Positions 1 to 8,335 of a stretch of 64,000 nucleotides of DNA are shown in pieces; the first letter of the stretch is position 1, and every line of letters starts with the position of its first letter. A program made the translations under genes and the position numbers. This stretch comes from Bacillota bacterium. GTDB lineage: Bacteria; Bacillota; Clostridia; DSM-8532. The stretch spans positions 1-64,000 of the forward strand of contig JAEZTB010000042.1 in NCBI GenBank assembly GCA_023443745.1. The letters run 5' to 3'. The notes beneath the pieces are model-generated. The model was given only the letters and a program-made list of their open reading frames with translations. It had not been told where the DNA came from and made no database searches.

Positions 1-126
1 AAGTAACAGTCCGGATGCACCGGCGGCAATTTGACTTTCGATCTGGGCGGCGAGACTCTCCTTGATGACATTTCCTTTTTCATCAACCGGTGTGCCCAAT
101 GCACAATAAAAACCTTTTTTAAGCAT
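1..126 (-). CDS. DHDPS/N-acetylneuraminate lyase family protein, N-terminal fragment
   Basis: Only the first 42 codons are inside the window; the rest lies beyond the left edge. The start ATG (complement of 124-126) follows a GGGGGA ribosome binding site. The visible protein has the family's opening strand and helix: ALGTPVDEKGNV, then a helix and GASGLLL, matching the first beta-alpha units of class I pyruvate-type aldolases (DapA, NanA, KDG aldolase). The Schiff-base lysine and substrate residues are not visible, so the substrate cannot be assigned. A second family member lies at 5466-6377, so this locus has two paralogues. It is downstream of, and co-directional with, the DeoR gene at 238-1017. 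Confidence 0.75.
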   Translation of the reverse strand, partial: MLKKGFYCALGTPVDEKGNVIKESLAAQIESQIAAGASGLLL

Positions 127-179
127 AGTTCTATTCCCCCTAATCTATTTGTTTATTTAACTTGCTACCTGAGCTTTAA

Positions 180-207
180 GCTGGGGATTTCATATAAGAT
201 CCCCAGC
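180..207. terminator. hairpin between DeoR gene and aldolase fragment
   Basis: A 9-bp perfect stem (GCTGGGGAT / ATCCCCAGC) with a 10-nt loop lies just past the DeoR stop codon. No U-run follows on either strand, so it may be a weak terminator, an attenuator or an mRNA-stabilising hairpin. Confidence 0.4.
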
Positions 208-237
208 TACAAACTAAGGCTCATCGTTTCACGTTAA

Positions 238-1017
238 TCAATCAGTTACAATAGATACACCATAGGCTTTAATATCTTCCAGAAGCTCTTTTTCGACACG
301 TCGATTAGTCACCAGATAAGAAGCGGATGAAAGATCCGATATCTGAGAAAAGCTCTCATGCCCAATCTTGGTGAAGTCGGCCACAACGATGGCTGTGCGT
401 GCTCGCTCAATCATCAACTTGCTGACCTGCGCCTCTTCGGCATGGTAGGTAGTCAATCCTTCTTCACAGCAGACACCGTCTACTGAGAGAATGACCTTAT
501 CTGCTTTATATCTTCTTAGCTGATCCAATGCGATGTTTCCGTAAGTGAAAGAATACTGAGGATTGATATCACCGCCAAGAAGCTGAACATGGAACGTGGG
601 CGCCCCGGCTAACTCGACGGCAACTGATATGGAATTGGTTACAATTTTCAAATTCTTAAAACGCTTGAGTTCCAATGCTGCGAAATATGTAGTAGTACCT
701 GCATTGATCAAAAGAGTATCGCCATCGTTGATGAGCCCCGCGGTAACGGCTGCTATAGACTGCTTTTCTGTTGCATTTTCATTCCTGCGCTGCTGCAGAT
801 CCATATTATAATAGTTCTTCATAGTCTGCACGGCACCGCCAGGCACTCTTTCAAGATATCCATTCTTCTCCAGCTCAGATAAATCGTTGCGTATAGTGAC
901 TTCAGAGGTTCCTAGAACCTCACTCAGATACGATACACGTACTTTGCCCGAACGGTTAAGAATTTCCAAGATGCTATTTCTGCGCGCATCCAACTTAAGT
1001 CCGTCATTAGTTGCCAT
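238..1017 (-). CDS. DeoR-family transcriptional regulator
   Basis: This 259-aa protein has the standard DeoR build. An N-terminal winged HTH (about residues 14-60, with VTIRNDLSELEKNGYLERVPGGAV) precedes a sugar-phosphate-sensing DeoRC domain (about 80-240) that starts with the INAGTTTYFAALEL motif. Such proteins repress sugar catabolic operons and release DNA on binding a phosphorylated sugar intermediate. The ATG follows a clear GAGGAGG site. It is divergent from the Dpp-type transporter operon that begins at 1458 and shares about 440 bp of upstream DNA with it, so it probably controls that operon and the downstream aldolase. A second DeoR protein, at 11928, bounds the other end of the island. 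Confidence 0.93.
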   Translation of the reverse strand: MATNDGLKLDARRNSILEILNRSGKVRVSYLSEVLGTSEVTIRNDLSELEKNGYLERVPGGAVQTMKNYYNMDLQQRRNENATEKQSIAAVTAGLINDGDTLLINAGTTTYFAALELKRFKNLKIVTNSISVAVELAGAPTFHVQLLGGDINPQYSFTYGNIALDQLRRYKADKVILSVDGVCCEEGLTTYHAEEAQVSKLMIERARTAIVVADFTKIGHESFSQISDLSSASYLVTNRRVEKELLEDIKAYGVSIVTD

Positions 1018-1174
1018 ATTCAGCCCTCCTCATCCTTTTGATTTTCTTAAATAAATGAAAGTGACTCTATTATATATAAAAATAGTAGTATATAATAGAT
1101 ATTATAGATAGGAATAAGTTCAGGACGTTCCTTCCCGATTATATCACCTTTCGTTTAGGAAATCAATTCGTGAA

Positions 1175-1194
1175 CAAAACAAAAATAATACTTT
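1175..1194 (-). promoter_or_regulatory. candidate DeoR operator, copy A
   Basis: On the minus strand this reads AAAGTATTATTTTTGTTTTG. It is nearly the same as 10489-10509 (AAAGTATTTTATTTTG, then TTTTG) upstream of the binding-protein and sialidase-fold genes, and shares TTTTGTTTTG with 10349-10358. Repeated T-rich elements of this kind are typical of DeoR-family sites. The DNA is AT-rich, so chance similarity cannot be excluded. Confidence 0.4.
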
Positions 1195-1333
1195 TCAAAT
1201 AGCGTTATTTATATTACAATTAGATAGAGTTAACAAGGCGAAGGCAGCATTTCATCTCCTTGTTGTGCATTTTATTAAATAGGGTAATTTTTTATCTGTC
1301 GTTTCTGCTCATTGCAACAATGGCCGGTTATAT

Positions 1334-1381
1334 ACGATAGCCTTTGGTGGGTTTACGATACAAAATACCTTGACGTATCGT
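1334..1381. promoter_or_regulatory. phased ACGATA half-sites upstream of the transporter operon
   Basis: ACGATA occurs at 1334-1339 and 1355-1360, and its inverse TATCGT at 1376-1381, each 21 bp apart (two helical turns). The last two form a perfect inverted repeat, ACGATAC at 1355-1361 and GTATCGT at 1375-1381. TTTGGTGG is also repeated at 1343-1350 and 1381-1388. It is about 77 bp before the first start codon. It could be a regulator site or a leader hairpin. Confidence 0.45.
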
Positions 1382-1457
1382 TTGGTGGTGAGTTGCCCCC
1401 TCAACACCTGAATCGGCCTAGTGATAGACAAACTATTTGAAAGGAGTTGTACCTGAC

Positions 1458-2435
1458 ATGTTAAAGTACTTCGTTACCCGCATACTGCTCTTGATACCCA
1501 TGATATTGGTTATCAGTCTGATTGTCTTCGTCGGACTGGAGCTCACTCCTGGTGATCCTCTGACTGCCTCAATTTCACCGGAACTTATCTCATCAATGAG
1601 TGAGGCCGATCTACAGGCCATGCGTGAAACCTTGGGATTAAACGATCCCATGCTAATTCGATACTTCCGTTGGCTGGGTGATCTGCTTCAAGGAGATATG
1701 GGCGTGAGCATAACGACCGGTAAACCCATCGCAGAGATTATTCCCAACCTATTGCCATCAACAATCAAGCTTACATTTGCCGCTCTTTTGGTATCCACTG
1801 TCATTGGATTAATTTTCGGTATCCTCTCGGCAATCAAGCATAACTCGTTTATCGACTATCTTTCATCGATATTCGGTGTTATAGGTATATCCATGCCGGA
1901 ATTTTTTGTAGGCATTCTGGCCATATTGGCCTTTGCACTTAAGCTTAAGTGGTTTCCCGCACAAGGGCGTACCGACATCGGCTTAAACGCTTTTCAATCC
2001 CTTAAGTACCTGGTATTGCCTGCCTGCAGCTTAGGCATTGTCCTTGCCGCCGCACTTATGCGCTATACCCGTAACGCCATGCTTGACGTGCTCAATAAGG
2101 ATTACGTCAAGACCGCTCGCGCAAAGGGGCTTCCTGAATGGAAGGTCTATTATAAGCATGCCTTCCGCAACTCACTTATGCCCATCAGCGTATTGATTTG
2201 TATGCGTCTGCCTATGCTTATCGGAGGTTCAGTTGTTATTGAGCAGGTTTTCGGTTACGCCGGAATCGGATCACGTTTGCTTGGTGCCATAAACAGCAGC
2301 GATTACCAATTGGTGTTGATTATCGTGCTTCTGTTATCCATTGTATCTCTTTTTGCAAGTGTTCTTATAGACCTGCTTACAGCGGTACTTGATCCACGTG
2401 TGCGTCTTGGTAGTGAAATCGGAGGTGGAAAATAA
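1458..2435 (+). CDS. Opp/Dpp-type ABC transporter permease (DppB-like)
   Basis: 325-aa integral membrane protein of the peptide/nickel/oligosaccharide uptake family (DppB/OppB). It shows the family N-terminus with six predicted membrane segments, the motif GLELTPGDPL near the start, and the cytoplasmic ATPase-coupling loop around VLNKDYVKTARAKGLPEWKV. I chose the ATG at 1458 because AAGGAG lies 11 nt upstream; an in-frame TTG at 1437 precedes that site. It is the first gene of a tightly packed run (2 bp to the next gene) encoding two permeases and two ATPases. Members carry peptides, nickel or glycans. The neighbouring aldolase and sialidase-fold genes favour a sugar-containing ligand here, which is an inference. 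Confidence 0.93.
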   Translation: MLKYFVTRILLLIPMILVISLIVFVGLELTPGDPLTASISPELISSMSEADLQAMRETLGLNDPMLIRYFRWLGDLLQGDMGVSITTGKPIAEIIPNLLPSTIKLTFAALLVSTVIGLIFGILSAIKHNSFIDYLSSIFGVIGISMPEFFVGILAILAFALKLKWFPAQGRTDIGLNAFQSLKYLVLPACSLGIVLAAALMRYTRNAMLDVLNKDYVKTARAKGLPEWKVYYKHAFRNSLMPISVLICMRLPMLIGGSVVIEQVFGYAGIGSRLLGAINSSDYQLVLIIVLLLSIVSLFASVLIDLLTAVLDPRVRLGSEIGGGK

Positions 2436-2437
2436 CT

Positions 2438-3319
2438 ATGATGTCTGCAACAATCGGTAAACAAAAAGTTAAAAAATCAAGCCTTACAAAGCGTAGTATA
2501 GAGAAGCTTCTTCGCAATAAGCTGGCTTTGGCGGGTTTCATTATAATAGTAGTCATGATCCTCATGTCTATTGCGGCACCCCTTCTCACTCCTTATGACC
2601 CTGTAAAGATTTCTCTGACAGAGCGTGCCCTTGAACCCGGCGGATCCCATCCTTTCGGAACCGACAAACTCGGGCGCGATGTTTTTGCACGTATCCTTTA
2701 TGGTGGCAGAGTATCAATCCTTATAGGCCTCTCAGGTGCCCTCGGGGGCATGGTCCTGGGTGTCATTTTCGGTAGCTTATGCGGGTTCTTTGGCGGCTGG
2801 CTGGATGCAATTTTTGTCAAATTTGCTGAGCTTGTTTCCGTTGTTCCTCAACTCCTTTTAGTACTGGTATTAGCCACCATCATGGGGCCGGGAGTTCAAA
2901 ACCTTATTTATGTCTTTGTTTGTACCGGCTGGGTCGCGACCTTCCGTCTGGTGCGCGGAAGATTTTTCTCGTTGCGTGAAGAAAGCTTTGTAGAGGCAAG
3001 CCGTGCTTTCGGTATCGGAAGTCTTTCCATTGCGTTCAAACATATTCTTCCCAATTGCCTTGGTCCGGTCGTTGTACAGCTTACATTAAATACCGCGGGT
3101 TTTATCCTCCAGGAAGCAGCCCTTTCATTTATCGGTCTCGGTGTTCCTTCCGGCGTTGCAACATGGGGAAATATCATGAATGCTGCAAAAGAAATCATCG
3201 TCATTTCAGATTATCCATGGCTTTGGATTCCTCCGGGATTTGCCATCGCCCTGTTTGTGCTAGGTGTTAACTTCTTCGGAGACGGCCTCAGGGATGTCCT
3301 CGATCCCAGCCAGTTATAA
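2438..3319 (+). CDS. Opp/Dpp-type ABC transporter permease (DppC-like)
   Basis: 293-aa second permease, paired with the upstream DppB-like protein. It has the cytosolic N-terminal tail, one membrane helix, then the DppC signature PFGTDKLGRDVFARILYGGR and a five-helix core with the ATPase-contact loop SFVEASRAFGIGSLSI. The start ATG follows GGAGG within the end of the previous gene. The two permeases form the heterodimeric channel driven by the ATPases at 3354 and 4360. Confidence 0.93.
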   Translation: MMSATIGKQKVKKSSLTKRSIEKLLRNKLALAGFIIIVVMILMSIAAPLLTPYDPVKISLTERALEPGGSHPFGTDKLGRDVFARILYGGRVSILIGLSGALGGMVLGVIFGSLCGFFGGWLDAIFVKFAELVSVVPQLLLVLVLATIMGPGVQNLIYVFVCTGWVATFRLVRGRFFSLREESFVEASRAFGIGSLSIAFKHILPNCLGPVVVQLTLNTAGFILQEAALSFIGLGVPSGVATWGNIMNAAKEIIVISDYPWLWIPPGFAIALFVLGVNFFGDGLRDVLDPSQL

Positions 3320-3353
3320 TTGATACTTCGTATTAATAGAGGAGGAACAGAGA

Positions 3354-4367
3354 ATGACAAATCATGATTATATATTGTCCATAAATGACCTTAAAACACA
3401 GTTTCAGGTAGGCAAGCGAATTGTAAAAGCTGTCGATGGTGTCACCTTGAATATCAGACGGGGAAAGACATTGGGTCTCGTCGGTGAAAGCGGCTGCGGA
3501 AAAAGCGTCACCGCCCATTCCATTATGCAGCTTCTGCCTAAAGCGGCATCCATCACCAACGGTGAGATTATTTTTCGTCCTAAGGATGCTCCTGAATTTG
3601 ATATTCTGCATTATAAAAAGACCCATAAAAAGATCAGGGAGCTGCGCGGAAAGCAAATCTCCATGATATTTCAGGATCCCATGTCCTCACTTAACCCCGT
3701 TTACAGGGTTGGTGACCAGATTATTGAAAATATCCGTCAGCATGAAAAGATTACCTATAAGGACGCTATGGAGCGCGCCATAAAAATGCTCAAAATGCTG
3801 AGTATTCCCATGGCCGAACAGCGTGTGAAAGATTATCCCCACCAGTTCTCCGGAGGTATGAAGCAACGTGTCATGATTGCCATGGGGCTTATTACCAACC
3901 CTGAGCTTCTCATTGCAGATGAGCCTACCACAGCCCTGGACGTAACAATCCAGGCGCAGATCCTTGAGCTTATGAAGCATATGCAAGATCAGCTTGGCTT
4001 CACTATAGTTATTATCACGCACAACATGGGTATTGTAGCCGATATGGCCGATGATATCGCTGTTATGTACATGGGTAAGGTTGTTGAGTTTGGTACCAAG
4101 GAGGATATTTTCCTGCGTCCAACCCACCCCTATACCAAAGCACTGCTTAAATCCGTACCAGTACTGGGCAATGGCGGCAATGACCGTCTTGAACCTATCA
4201 GAGGCAATACGCCGGATCCTTCGGAAATGCCTGAAGGTTGTGCTTTTGAGCCTCGCTGTGACATAGCAGGCAGCCACTGCAGTAAGGAATCTCCGGAATA
4301 TATTGACGTAGGAAATGGACACATGGTAAGATGCGGACACTGTAAGGAGGGCTGCAATCATGAGTAA
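3354..4367 (+). CDS. Opp/Dpp-type ABC transporter ATP-binding protein (DppD-like)
   Basis: 337-aa cytosolic ATPase with Walker A GESGCGKS, signature FSGGMKQR, Walker B LLIADEPTTALD and the switch histidine in ITHNMG. The C-terminal extension carries the cysteine-rich family tail (GCAFEPRCDIAGSHC), known in this subfamily to bind an iron-sulphur cluster in some members. A GAGGAGG site precedes the ATG. It overlaps the next ATPase gene by 8 bp, indicating coupled translation of the heterodimer. Confidence 0.95.
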   Translation: MTNHDYILSINDLKTQFQVGKRIVKAVDGVTLNIRRGKTLGLVGESGCGKSVTAHSIMQLLPKAASITNGEIIFRPKDAPEFDILHYKKTHKKIRELRGKQISMIFQDPMSSLNPVYRVGDQIIENIRQHEKITYKDAMERAIKMLKMLSIPMAEQRVKDYPHQFSGGMKQRVMIAMGLITNPELLIADEPTTALDVTIQAQILELMKHMQDQLGFTIVIITHNMGIVADMADDIAVMYMGKVVEFGTKEDIFLRPTHPYTKALLKSVPVLGNGGNDRLEPIRGNTPDPSEMPEGCAFEPRCDIAGSHCSKESPEYIDVGNGHMVRCGHCKEGCNHE

Positions 4368-5382
4368 TCAGACCTCAACAAACGAGATCATCCTTGATCT
4401 TAAAAACATAAAAAAGTATTATCCCATCACAGCCGGACTCTTCCATAAAACGGTCGGGCATGTGAAGGCCGTTGATGATGTCAGCCTCTTTGTTAAAAAA
4501 GGAGAAACCCTCGGTTTGGTTGGTGAGAGCGGATGCGGTAAAACCACCCTCGGCAAATGTATCGTTCGTTTGCACAAGCCAACCGGTGGCCAGCTTCGTT
4601 ATCGTTTTGGTGATCAATACAGCGATTTGCTGTCACTGAACAAACAAGAAAGCTTTAATGCGAGAAAAAAGATCCAAATGGTATTCCAGGATCCTTATTC
4701 CTCTCTTAATCCGGTAAAGACCATCTTTACTTCGTTTGACGAGCCCATGCGTGTTCATGGCTGGACTAATGCCAACGAAAGAAAAGAACGCATTGCCCAC
4801 TTGCTGGAAAGTGTTAACCTTCGTCCGGACTATATGTACCGTTACCCCAATGAGTTTTCAGGCGGCCAGCGTCAGCGCATTTGTATTGCGCGTGCCCTTT
4901 GTGTGAATCCCGAGATGGTTGTTTGTGATGAGCCTGTTTCTGCATTGGATGTATCCATCCAGGCACAGGTTCTGAACCTCATGAAGGATCTGCAAAAAGA
5001 GCTGGGGCTGACCTATGTATTTATCGCTCACGATTTATCAGTAGTTGAATACATGAGTGACCGTATTGCGGTTATGTATCTCGGCAAAGTTGTGGAGCTT
5101 GCTACCTCCAAGGAGATGTATTACAATCACCAGCATCCCTATACCGAAGCGTTGCTTTCAGCTGTGCCCATTCCTGAAATCGGGCGCAAGCATGATCGTA
5201 TCGTGCTGGAGGGCGATGTACCTTCTCCTGCCAACCCGCCTGCCGGATGTCGTTTCCACACACGCTGCAATAAGTGCATGGATATATGTAAAACCCAGAT
5301 GCCTGAGCTGCGTCCTATGAAAAACGATCCGGAGCACTTTGTTGCCTGTCATTTGGCCGATACTGCTGAAACCAAAGCTTAA
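4360..5382 (+). CDS. Opp/Dpp-type ABC transporter ATP-binding protein (DppF-like)
   Basis: 340-aa partner ATPase with Walker A GESGCGKT, signature FSGGQRQR, Walker B VVCDEPVSALD, an IAHDLSVV switch and the cysteine-bearing tail GCRFHTRCNKCMDIC. It starts inside the end of the DppD-like gene, after AAGGAGG. It completes the transporter core. The likely substrate-binding lipoprotein is encoded on the other strand at 8336-10048. Confidence 0.95.
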   Translation: MSNQTSTNEIILDLKNIKKYYPITAGLFHKTVGHVKAVDDVSLFVKKGETLGLVGESGCGKTTLGKCIVRLHKPTGGQLRYRFGDQYSDLLSLNKQESFNARKKIQMVFQDPYSSLNPVKTIFTSFDEPMRVHGWTNANERKERIAHLLESVNLRPDYMYRYPNEFSGGQRQRICIARALCVNPEMVVCDEPVSALDVSIQAQVLNLMKDLQKELGLTYVFIAHDLSVVEYMSDRIAVMYLGKVVELATSKEMYYNHQHPYTEALLSAVPIPEIGRKHDRIVLEGDVPSPANPPAGCRFHTRCNKCMDICKTQMPELRPMKNDPEHFVACHLADTAETKA

Positions 5383-5391
5383 TATTATGAT

Positions 5392-5421
5392 GAGAAGAGC
5401 GGGCGTTAGTTCGCTCTTCTC
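5392..5421 (+). other. intercistronic hairpin after the ATPase genes
   Basis: GAGAAGAGCG pairs perfectly with CGCTCTTCTC around a 10-nt loop, with no T-run after it. Its position between the transporter and the aldolase suggests partial termination or 3'-end protection that sets different levels for the two halves of the operon. Confidence 0.5.
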
Positions 5422-5465
5422 TATTAATTGTTAAAGTTCATGCAAGAATATTAGGAGGAACTCCC

Positions 5466-6377
5466 ATGCTGAAAGAAAGGCTTAAAGGCGTTATTGCGGC
5501 TTCTGTGACCGCCTTTACATCCGAAAGAGACATTGATACGCGTGCAATGGAAAGGTTGACAAAATACTACCTGGACAGCGGGCTCGCAGGAGCTTTAATA
5601 AACTCCTCTACCGGAGAGTATTTTTCCATGACTCCTGGCCAGAGAGAGAAAAGCGTAACAGCCTCAGTAAAAGCCTCGGAAGGAAAACTGTTGATTTTGG
5701 CAGGTATTAGCGAGGATCATATAACGGGTGCCATAGAAATGGGAAAGCGTATGGCAGATTGCGGAGCGGATATTGCTGCGGCTATGCCTCCCCGTTTTTT
5801 TACGTACTGTGAGGATGAGCTTTTCAGCTTTTTTACTTCCATAGCTGATGCACTACCTATACCGCTTATGGTTTACAATCATATGACTCGCCTGAACAAT
5901 AAGCTGAGTGTTGACCTTGTATGTCGCCTAAGTCAGCATCCTAACATTTGCGGTGTAAAGGATACGCATAATGACGCATCCCGTCTCATGACCTTACTGG
6001 AGCGGGTTAAGGAAAGAGACGATTTTGTCGTTTATGCAGGCGGTGACGCCATGGCTGGTTTTAGCGCATTAATGGGTGGTTCCATGCTCAATGCGCTATG
6101 TGCCGTTACCCCCAAGCTGTTCATCGAACTGCAAAAAGCGGGTGAAGCGGGTGATGTCTCCAAGGTAATGACACTGCAACAGCGGGTTAATAAGCTTATG
6201 GGACTCAACAATCTTATTGTAAGACCCGGTGGCAGCAGTATGTCAGCATTCTATCAGTCCATTAAGGCAGCACTTAAAACCAAGGATCTCTGCGGCACTG
6301 ATACGGCGCAAATGGGCTTTGATATTTCCGATGAGGAAATCCGTAAAATAAAAGAATTCATTGCCGATTTTGAATAA
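5466..6377 (+). CDS. DHDPS/N-acetylneuraminate lyase family aldolase
   Basis: 303-aa class I aldolase of the DapA/NanA fold. Visible landmarks are the substrate carboxylate loop NSSTGEYFSMT (about residues 46-56), the catalytic tyrosine in LMVYNHM and the Schiff-base lysine in GVKDTHND. The usual TTGE of DapA is STGE. The family splits aldol products to pyruvate plus an aldehyde, or runs the reverse. It sits behind an uptake transporter and directly before an FAD oxidoreductase, which points to catabolism of an imported sugar acid rather than lysine synthesis. A GGAGGAA site precedes the ATG. The substrate cannot be read from sequence. Confidence 0.9.
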   Translation: MLKERLKGVIAASVTAFTSERDIDTRAMERLTKYYLDSGLAGALINSSTGEYFSMTPGQREKSVTASVKASEGKLLILAGISEDHITGAIEMGKRMADCGADIAAAMPPRFFTYCEDELFSFFTSIADALPIPLMVYNHMTRLNNKLSVDLVCRLSQHPNICGVKDTHNDASRLMTLLERVKERDDFVVYAGGDAMAGFSALMGGSMLNALCAVTPKLFIELQKAGEAGDVSKVMTLQQRVNKLMGLNNLIVRPGGSSMSAFYQSIKAALKTKDLCGTDTAQMGFDISDEEIRKIKEFIADFE

Positions 6378-6407
6378 ATGAAGCTATCAGAAGGAGTCAT
6401 AACAGCT

Positions 6408-8183
6408 ATGAATCTTGAAACCATTCAAGTCCGATATGATCTGGTGGTAGTAGGCGGCGGTATGTCGGGCATCTGCGCCGCCATTGCTGCTGCCCGTAAA
6501 GGTCTTAAGACCGCACTTATCCATAACCGGCCGGTACTGGGGGGCAATGCGAGCAGTGAAATACGAATGCACATATGTGGGGCTGCAGGCTTTTACTGCA
6601 ACCGGAAAAATGCCCGGGAAACCGGTATTATTGAAGAGCTTTTGCTCGAAAACAAGCATCGCAACCCCAACCATAACTTCTCCATTCTGGATACGGTTCT
6701 TTGGGAAAAGGTACGCTACCAGGAAAATCTGACCCTATATCTCAATTGTCATGTTGACCAGGTCATTATGGACGATAGACGTATTGACGCCATTCATGCC
6801 ATTCAGCTTACAACAGAAAAGAGCTTTGTCTTTTATGCCAAAACCTTTGTAGACACCACAGGTGATGCTCTTGTTTCAGAGCTTGCCGGCGCACGGATCA
6901 TGAAAGGCACCGAAAGCCGTGATGTTTTCAATGAACCTCATGCACCCTTAACGGGTAATGAGCAGACCATGGGCAATACATTAATGTTTAAAGCTGTGGA
7001 TACCGGAAAGCCGGTGCCGTTTAAAGCGCCGTTCTGGGCCAATAAGTATACCGAAGACGATTTAAAACACCGCGATCATAAGGACATTGCCTCGGGCTAT
7101 TGGTGGATCGAGCTGGGCGGAACCATAGATGCGACCAAGGATTATGAAGAAATCCGTGACGAGCTTCTAAAGGCACTATACGGCGTATGGGATCACATCA
7201 AGAACAGCGGAGACCATGGAGCTGAGAACTGGGATCTTGATTGGGTGCAATTTCTGCCCGGCAAGCGTGAGAGCCGGAGGGTTGTAGGCGATTATATACT
7301 GACCGAGTTGGATCTCACACAGGGGAAAGGTTTTGACGATACCGTCGCCTATGGCGGTTGGCCCATTGACACACACACACCTATGGGTATCACTGGTAAG
7401 GGCGAAGGCCCCAACCGGTTTATTGATGTTAAGGATGTCTACCCCATCCCCTACCGTTGTCTCTATGCCGCAGATGTGGACAACCTTATGGTTGGAGGAC
7501 GTGCCATCAGCGCATCCCATCTTGCCTTTGCTTCAGCCCGGGTAATGGGTACCACCGCGGTCATTGGCCAGGCCATTGGTACCGCCGCAGCGCTGCAGCA
7601 GAAATATAATTTAAATCCTCGCGAGCTTCATACATCGGGCAAGATTGAGGAGCTTCAACAGCTGCTGCTCAGAGATGACTGCTACCTGCCCGGCATCACC
7701 AGTACGGGCACCTCAGATTTAGCACGCAGCGCTAACTTTTCTGCAAGCTCCTGTGATCCTTTATACCCTGTTGAAAATCTGTTGACGGGTATCAGCCGTC
7801 CAGTAGGTGAAAACCACAATTTATGGGTATCAGCAAGCGATGATACGAAGCCTGTGCTGACGCTTAAGTGGGATAAGCCTGTAAAGGTCAGTGAGATTAT
7901 TCTTAAATTCGACTCTGACCTTAACCATGATCTCATGATTTCCATTGACAAAGGCGTAGTGGAGACGTGGAGGAATACACTGCCGCCAAGCCTCGTCCGT
8001 TCCTATCACATTGATATAATCCACGAAGGAATAGTTCAACAAACACGTACATTTTCAGAAAACTGCATACGCAGCGCTGTTGAAAAATGGGATACGCCAA
8101 CTTCCTGCGATGAAATACGTGTCACACTGCTGGAGACCTACGGTGACAAGCAGTTCCGGGTATTTGAAATACGAGTTTATTAG
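6408..8183 (+). CDS. FAD-dependent oxidoreductase with C-terminal sugar-binding-like domain
   Basis: 591-aa flavoprotein of the FAD_oxidored type common in polysaccharide-use loci. The FAD-binding Rossmann motif VVVGGGMSGICAAIAAAR is at the N-terminus, followed by GGNASSEIRMH, and the second FAD-contact region contains ADVDNLMVGGRAISASHLA. From about residue 435 the protein continues into a beta-rich module (SASSCDPLYPVENLLTGISR, then LTLKWDKPVKVSEIIL) resembling F5/8-type discoidin domains. No signal peptide is visible, so it acts in the cytosol. The ATG at 6408 has AAGGAG 11 nt upstream; another ATG at 6378 abuts the aldolase stop. It probably oxidises a sugar or sugar acid that the neighbouring aldolase then cleaves; this step is inferred. 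Confidence 0.85.
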   Translation: MNLETIQVRYDLVVVGGGMSGICAAIAAARKGLKTALIHNRPVLGGNASSEIRMHICGAAGFYCNRKNARETGIIEELLLENKHRNPNHNFSILDTVLWEKVRYQENLTLYLNCHVDQVIMDDRRIDAIHAIQLTTEKSFVFYAKTFVDTTGDALVSELAGARIMKGTESRDVFNEPHAPLTGNEQTMGNTLMFKAVDTGKPVPFKAPFWANKYTEDDLKHRDHKDIASGYWWIELGGTIDATKDYEEIRDELLKALYGVWDHIKNSGDHGAENWDLDWVQFLPGKRESRRVVGDYILTELDLTQGKGFDDTVAYGGWPIDTHTPMGITGKGEGPNRFIDVKDVYPIPYRCLYAADVDNLMVGGRAISASHLAFASARVMGTTAVIGQAIGTAAALQQKYNLNPRELHTSGKIEELQQLLLRDDCYLPGITSTGTSDLARSANFSASSCDPLYPVENLLTGISRPVGENHNLWVSASDDTKPVLTLKWDKPVKVSEIILKFDSDLNHDLMISIDKGVVETWRNTLPPSLVRSYHIDIIHEGIVQQTRTFSENCIRSAVEKWDTPTSCDEIRVTLLETYGDKQFRVFEIRVY

Positions 8184-8197
8184 GGGCTCTTTAGAAC

Positions 8198-8236
8198 AAA
8201 GAGAGGGCGGTTCATGCAAGAACCGTCCTCTCTTTT
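8198..8236 (+). terminator. rho-independent terminator of the transporter/aldolase/oxidoreductase operon
   Basis: AAAGAGAGGGCGGTTC pairs with GAACCGTCCTCTCTTT (one G-U pair), and a short T-run follows. It is 15 bp after the oxidoreductase stop codon. Confidence 0.85.
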
Positions 8237-8273
8237 TACGCAAGTTACTACCCATGGGAGGGATATTTGATGC

Positions 8274-8307
8274 AAAAATCTCGGGAGCAAATGCCCCCGA
8301 GATTTTT
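8274..8307. terminator. bidirectional terminator before the binding-protein gene end
   Basis: AAAAATCTCGGG and CCCGAGATTTTT flank a 10-nt loop, giving A- and T-runs on both sides. It ends the minus-strand binding-protein transcript and backs up the plus-strand terminator just upstream. Confidence 0.85.
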
Positions 8308-8335
8308 AATTGTGTCTTAACTAGGATATCAGATA

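Larger units (their letters stand above)
1018..1457. other. divergent intergenic region, DeoR gene / transporter operon
   Basis: No coding frame or known RNA was recognised in these 440 bp. It holds an AT-rich stretch near 1060-1110, the candidate operator copy at 1175-1194, three ACGATA half-sites at 1334-1381, and the transporter ribosome binding site AAGGAG at 1441-1446. Confidence 0.7.

Noticed and set aside
3687..4361. Long open frame antisense to the DppD-like ATPase gene
   Set aside because: The sense gene is complete with all ABC motifs; the antisense frame is an artefact of codon bias.
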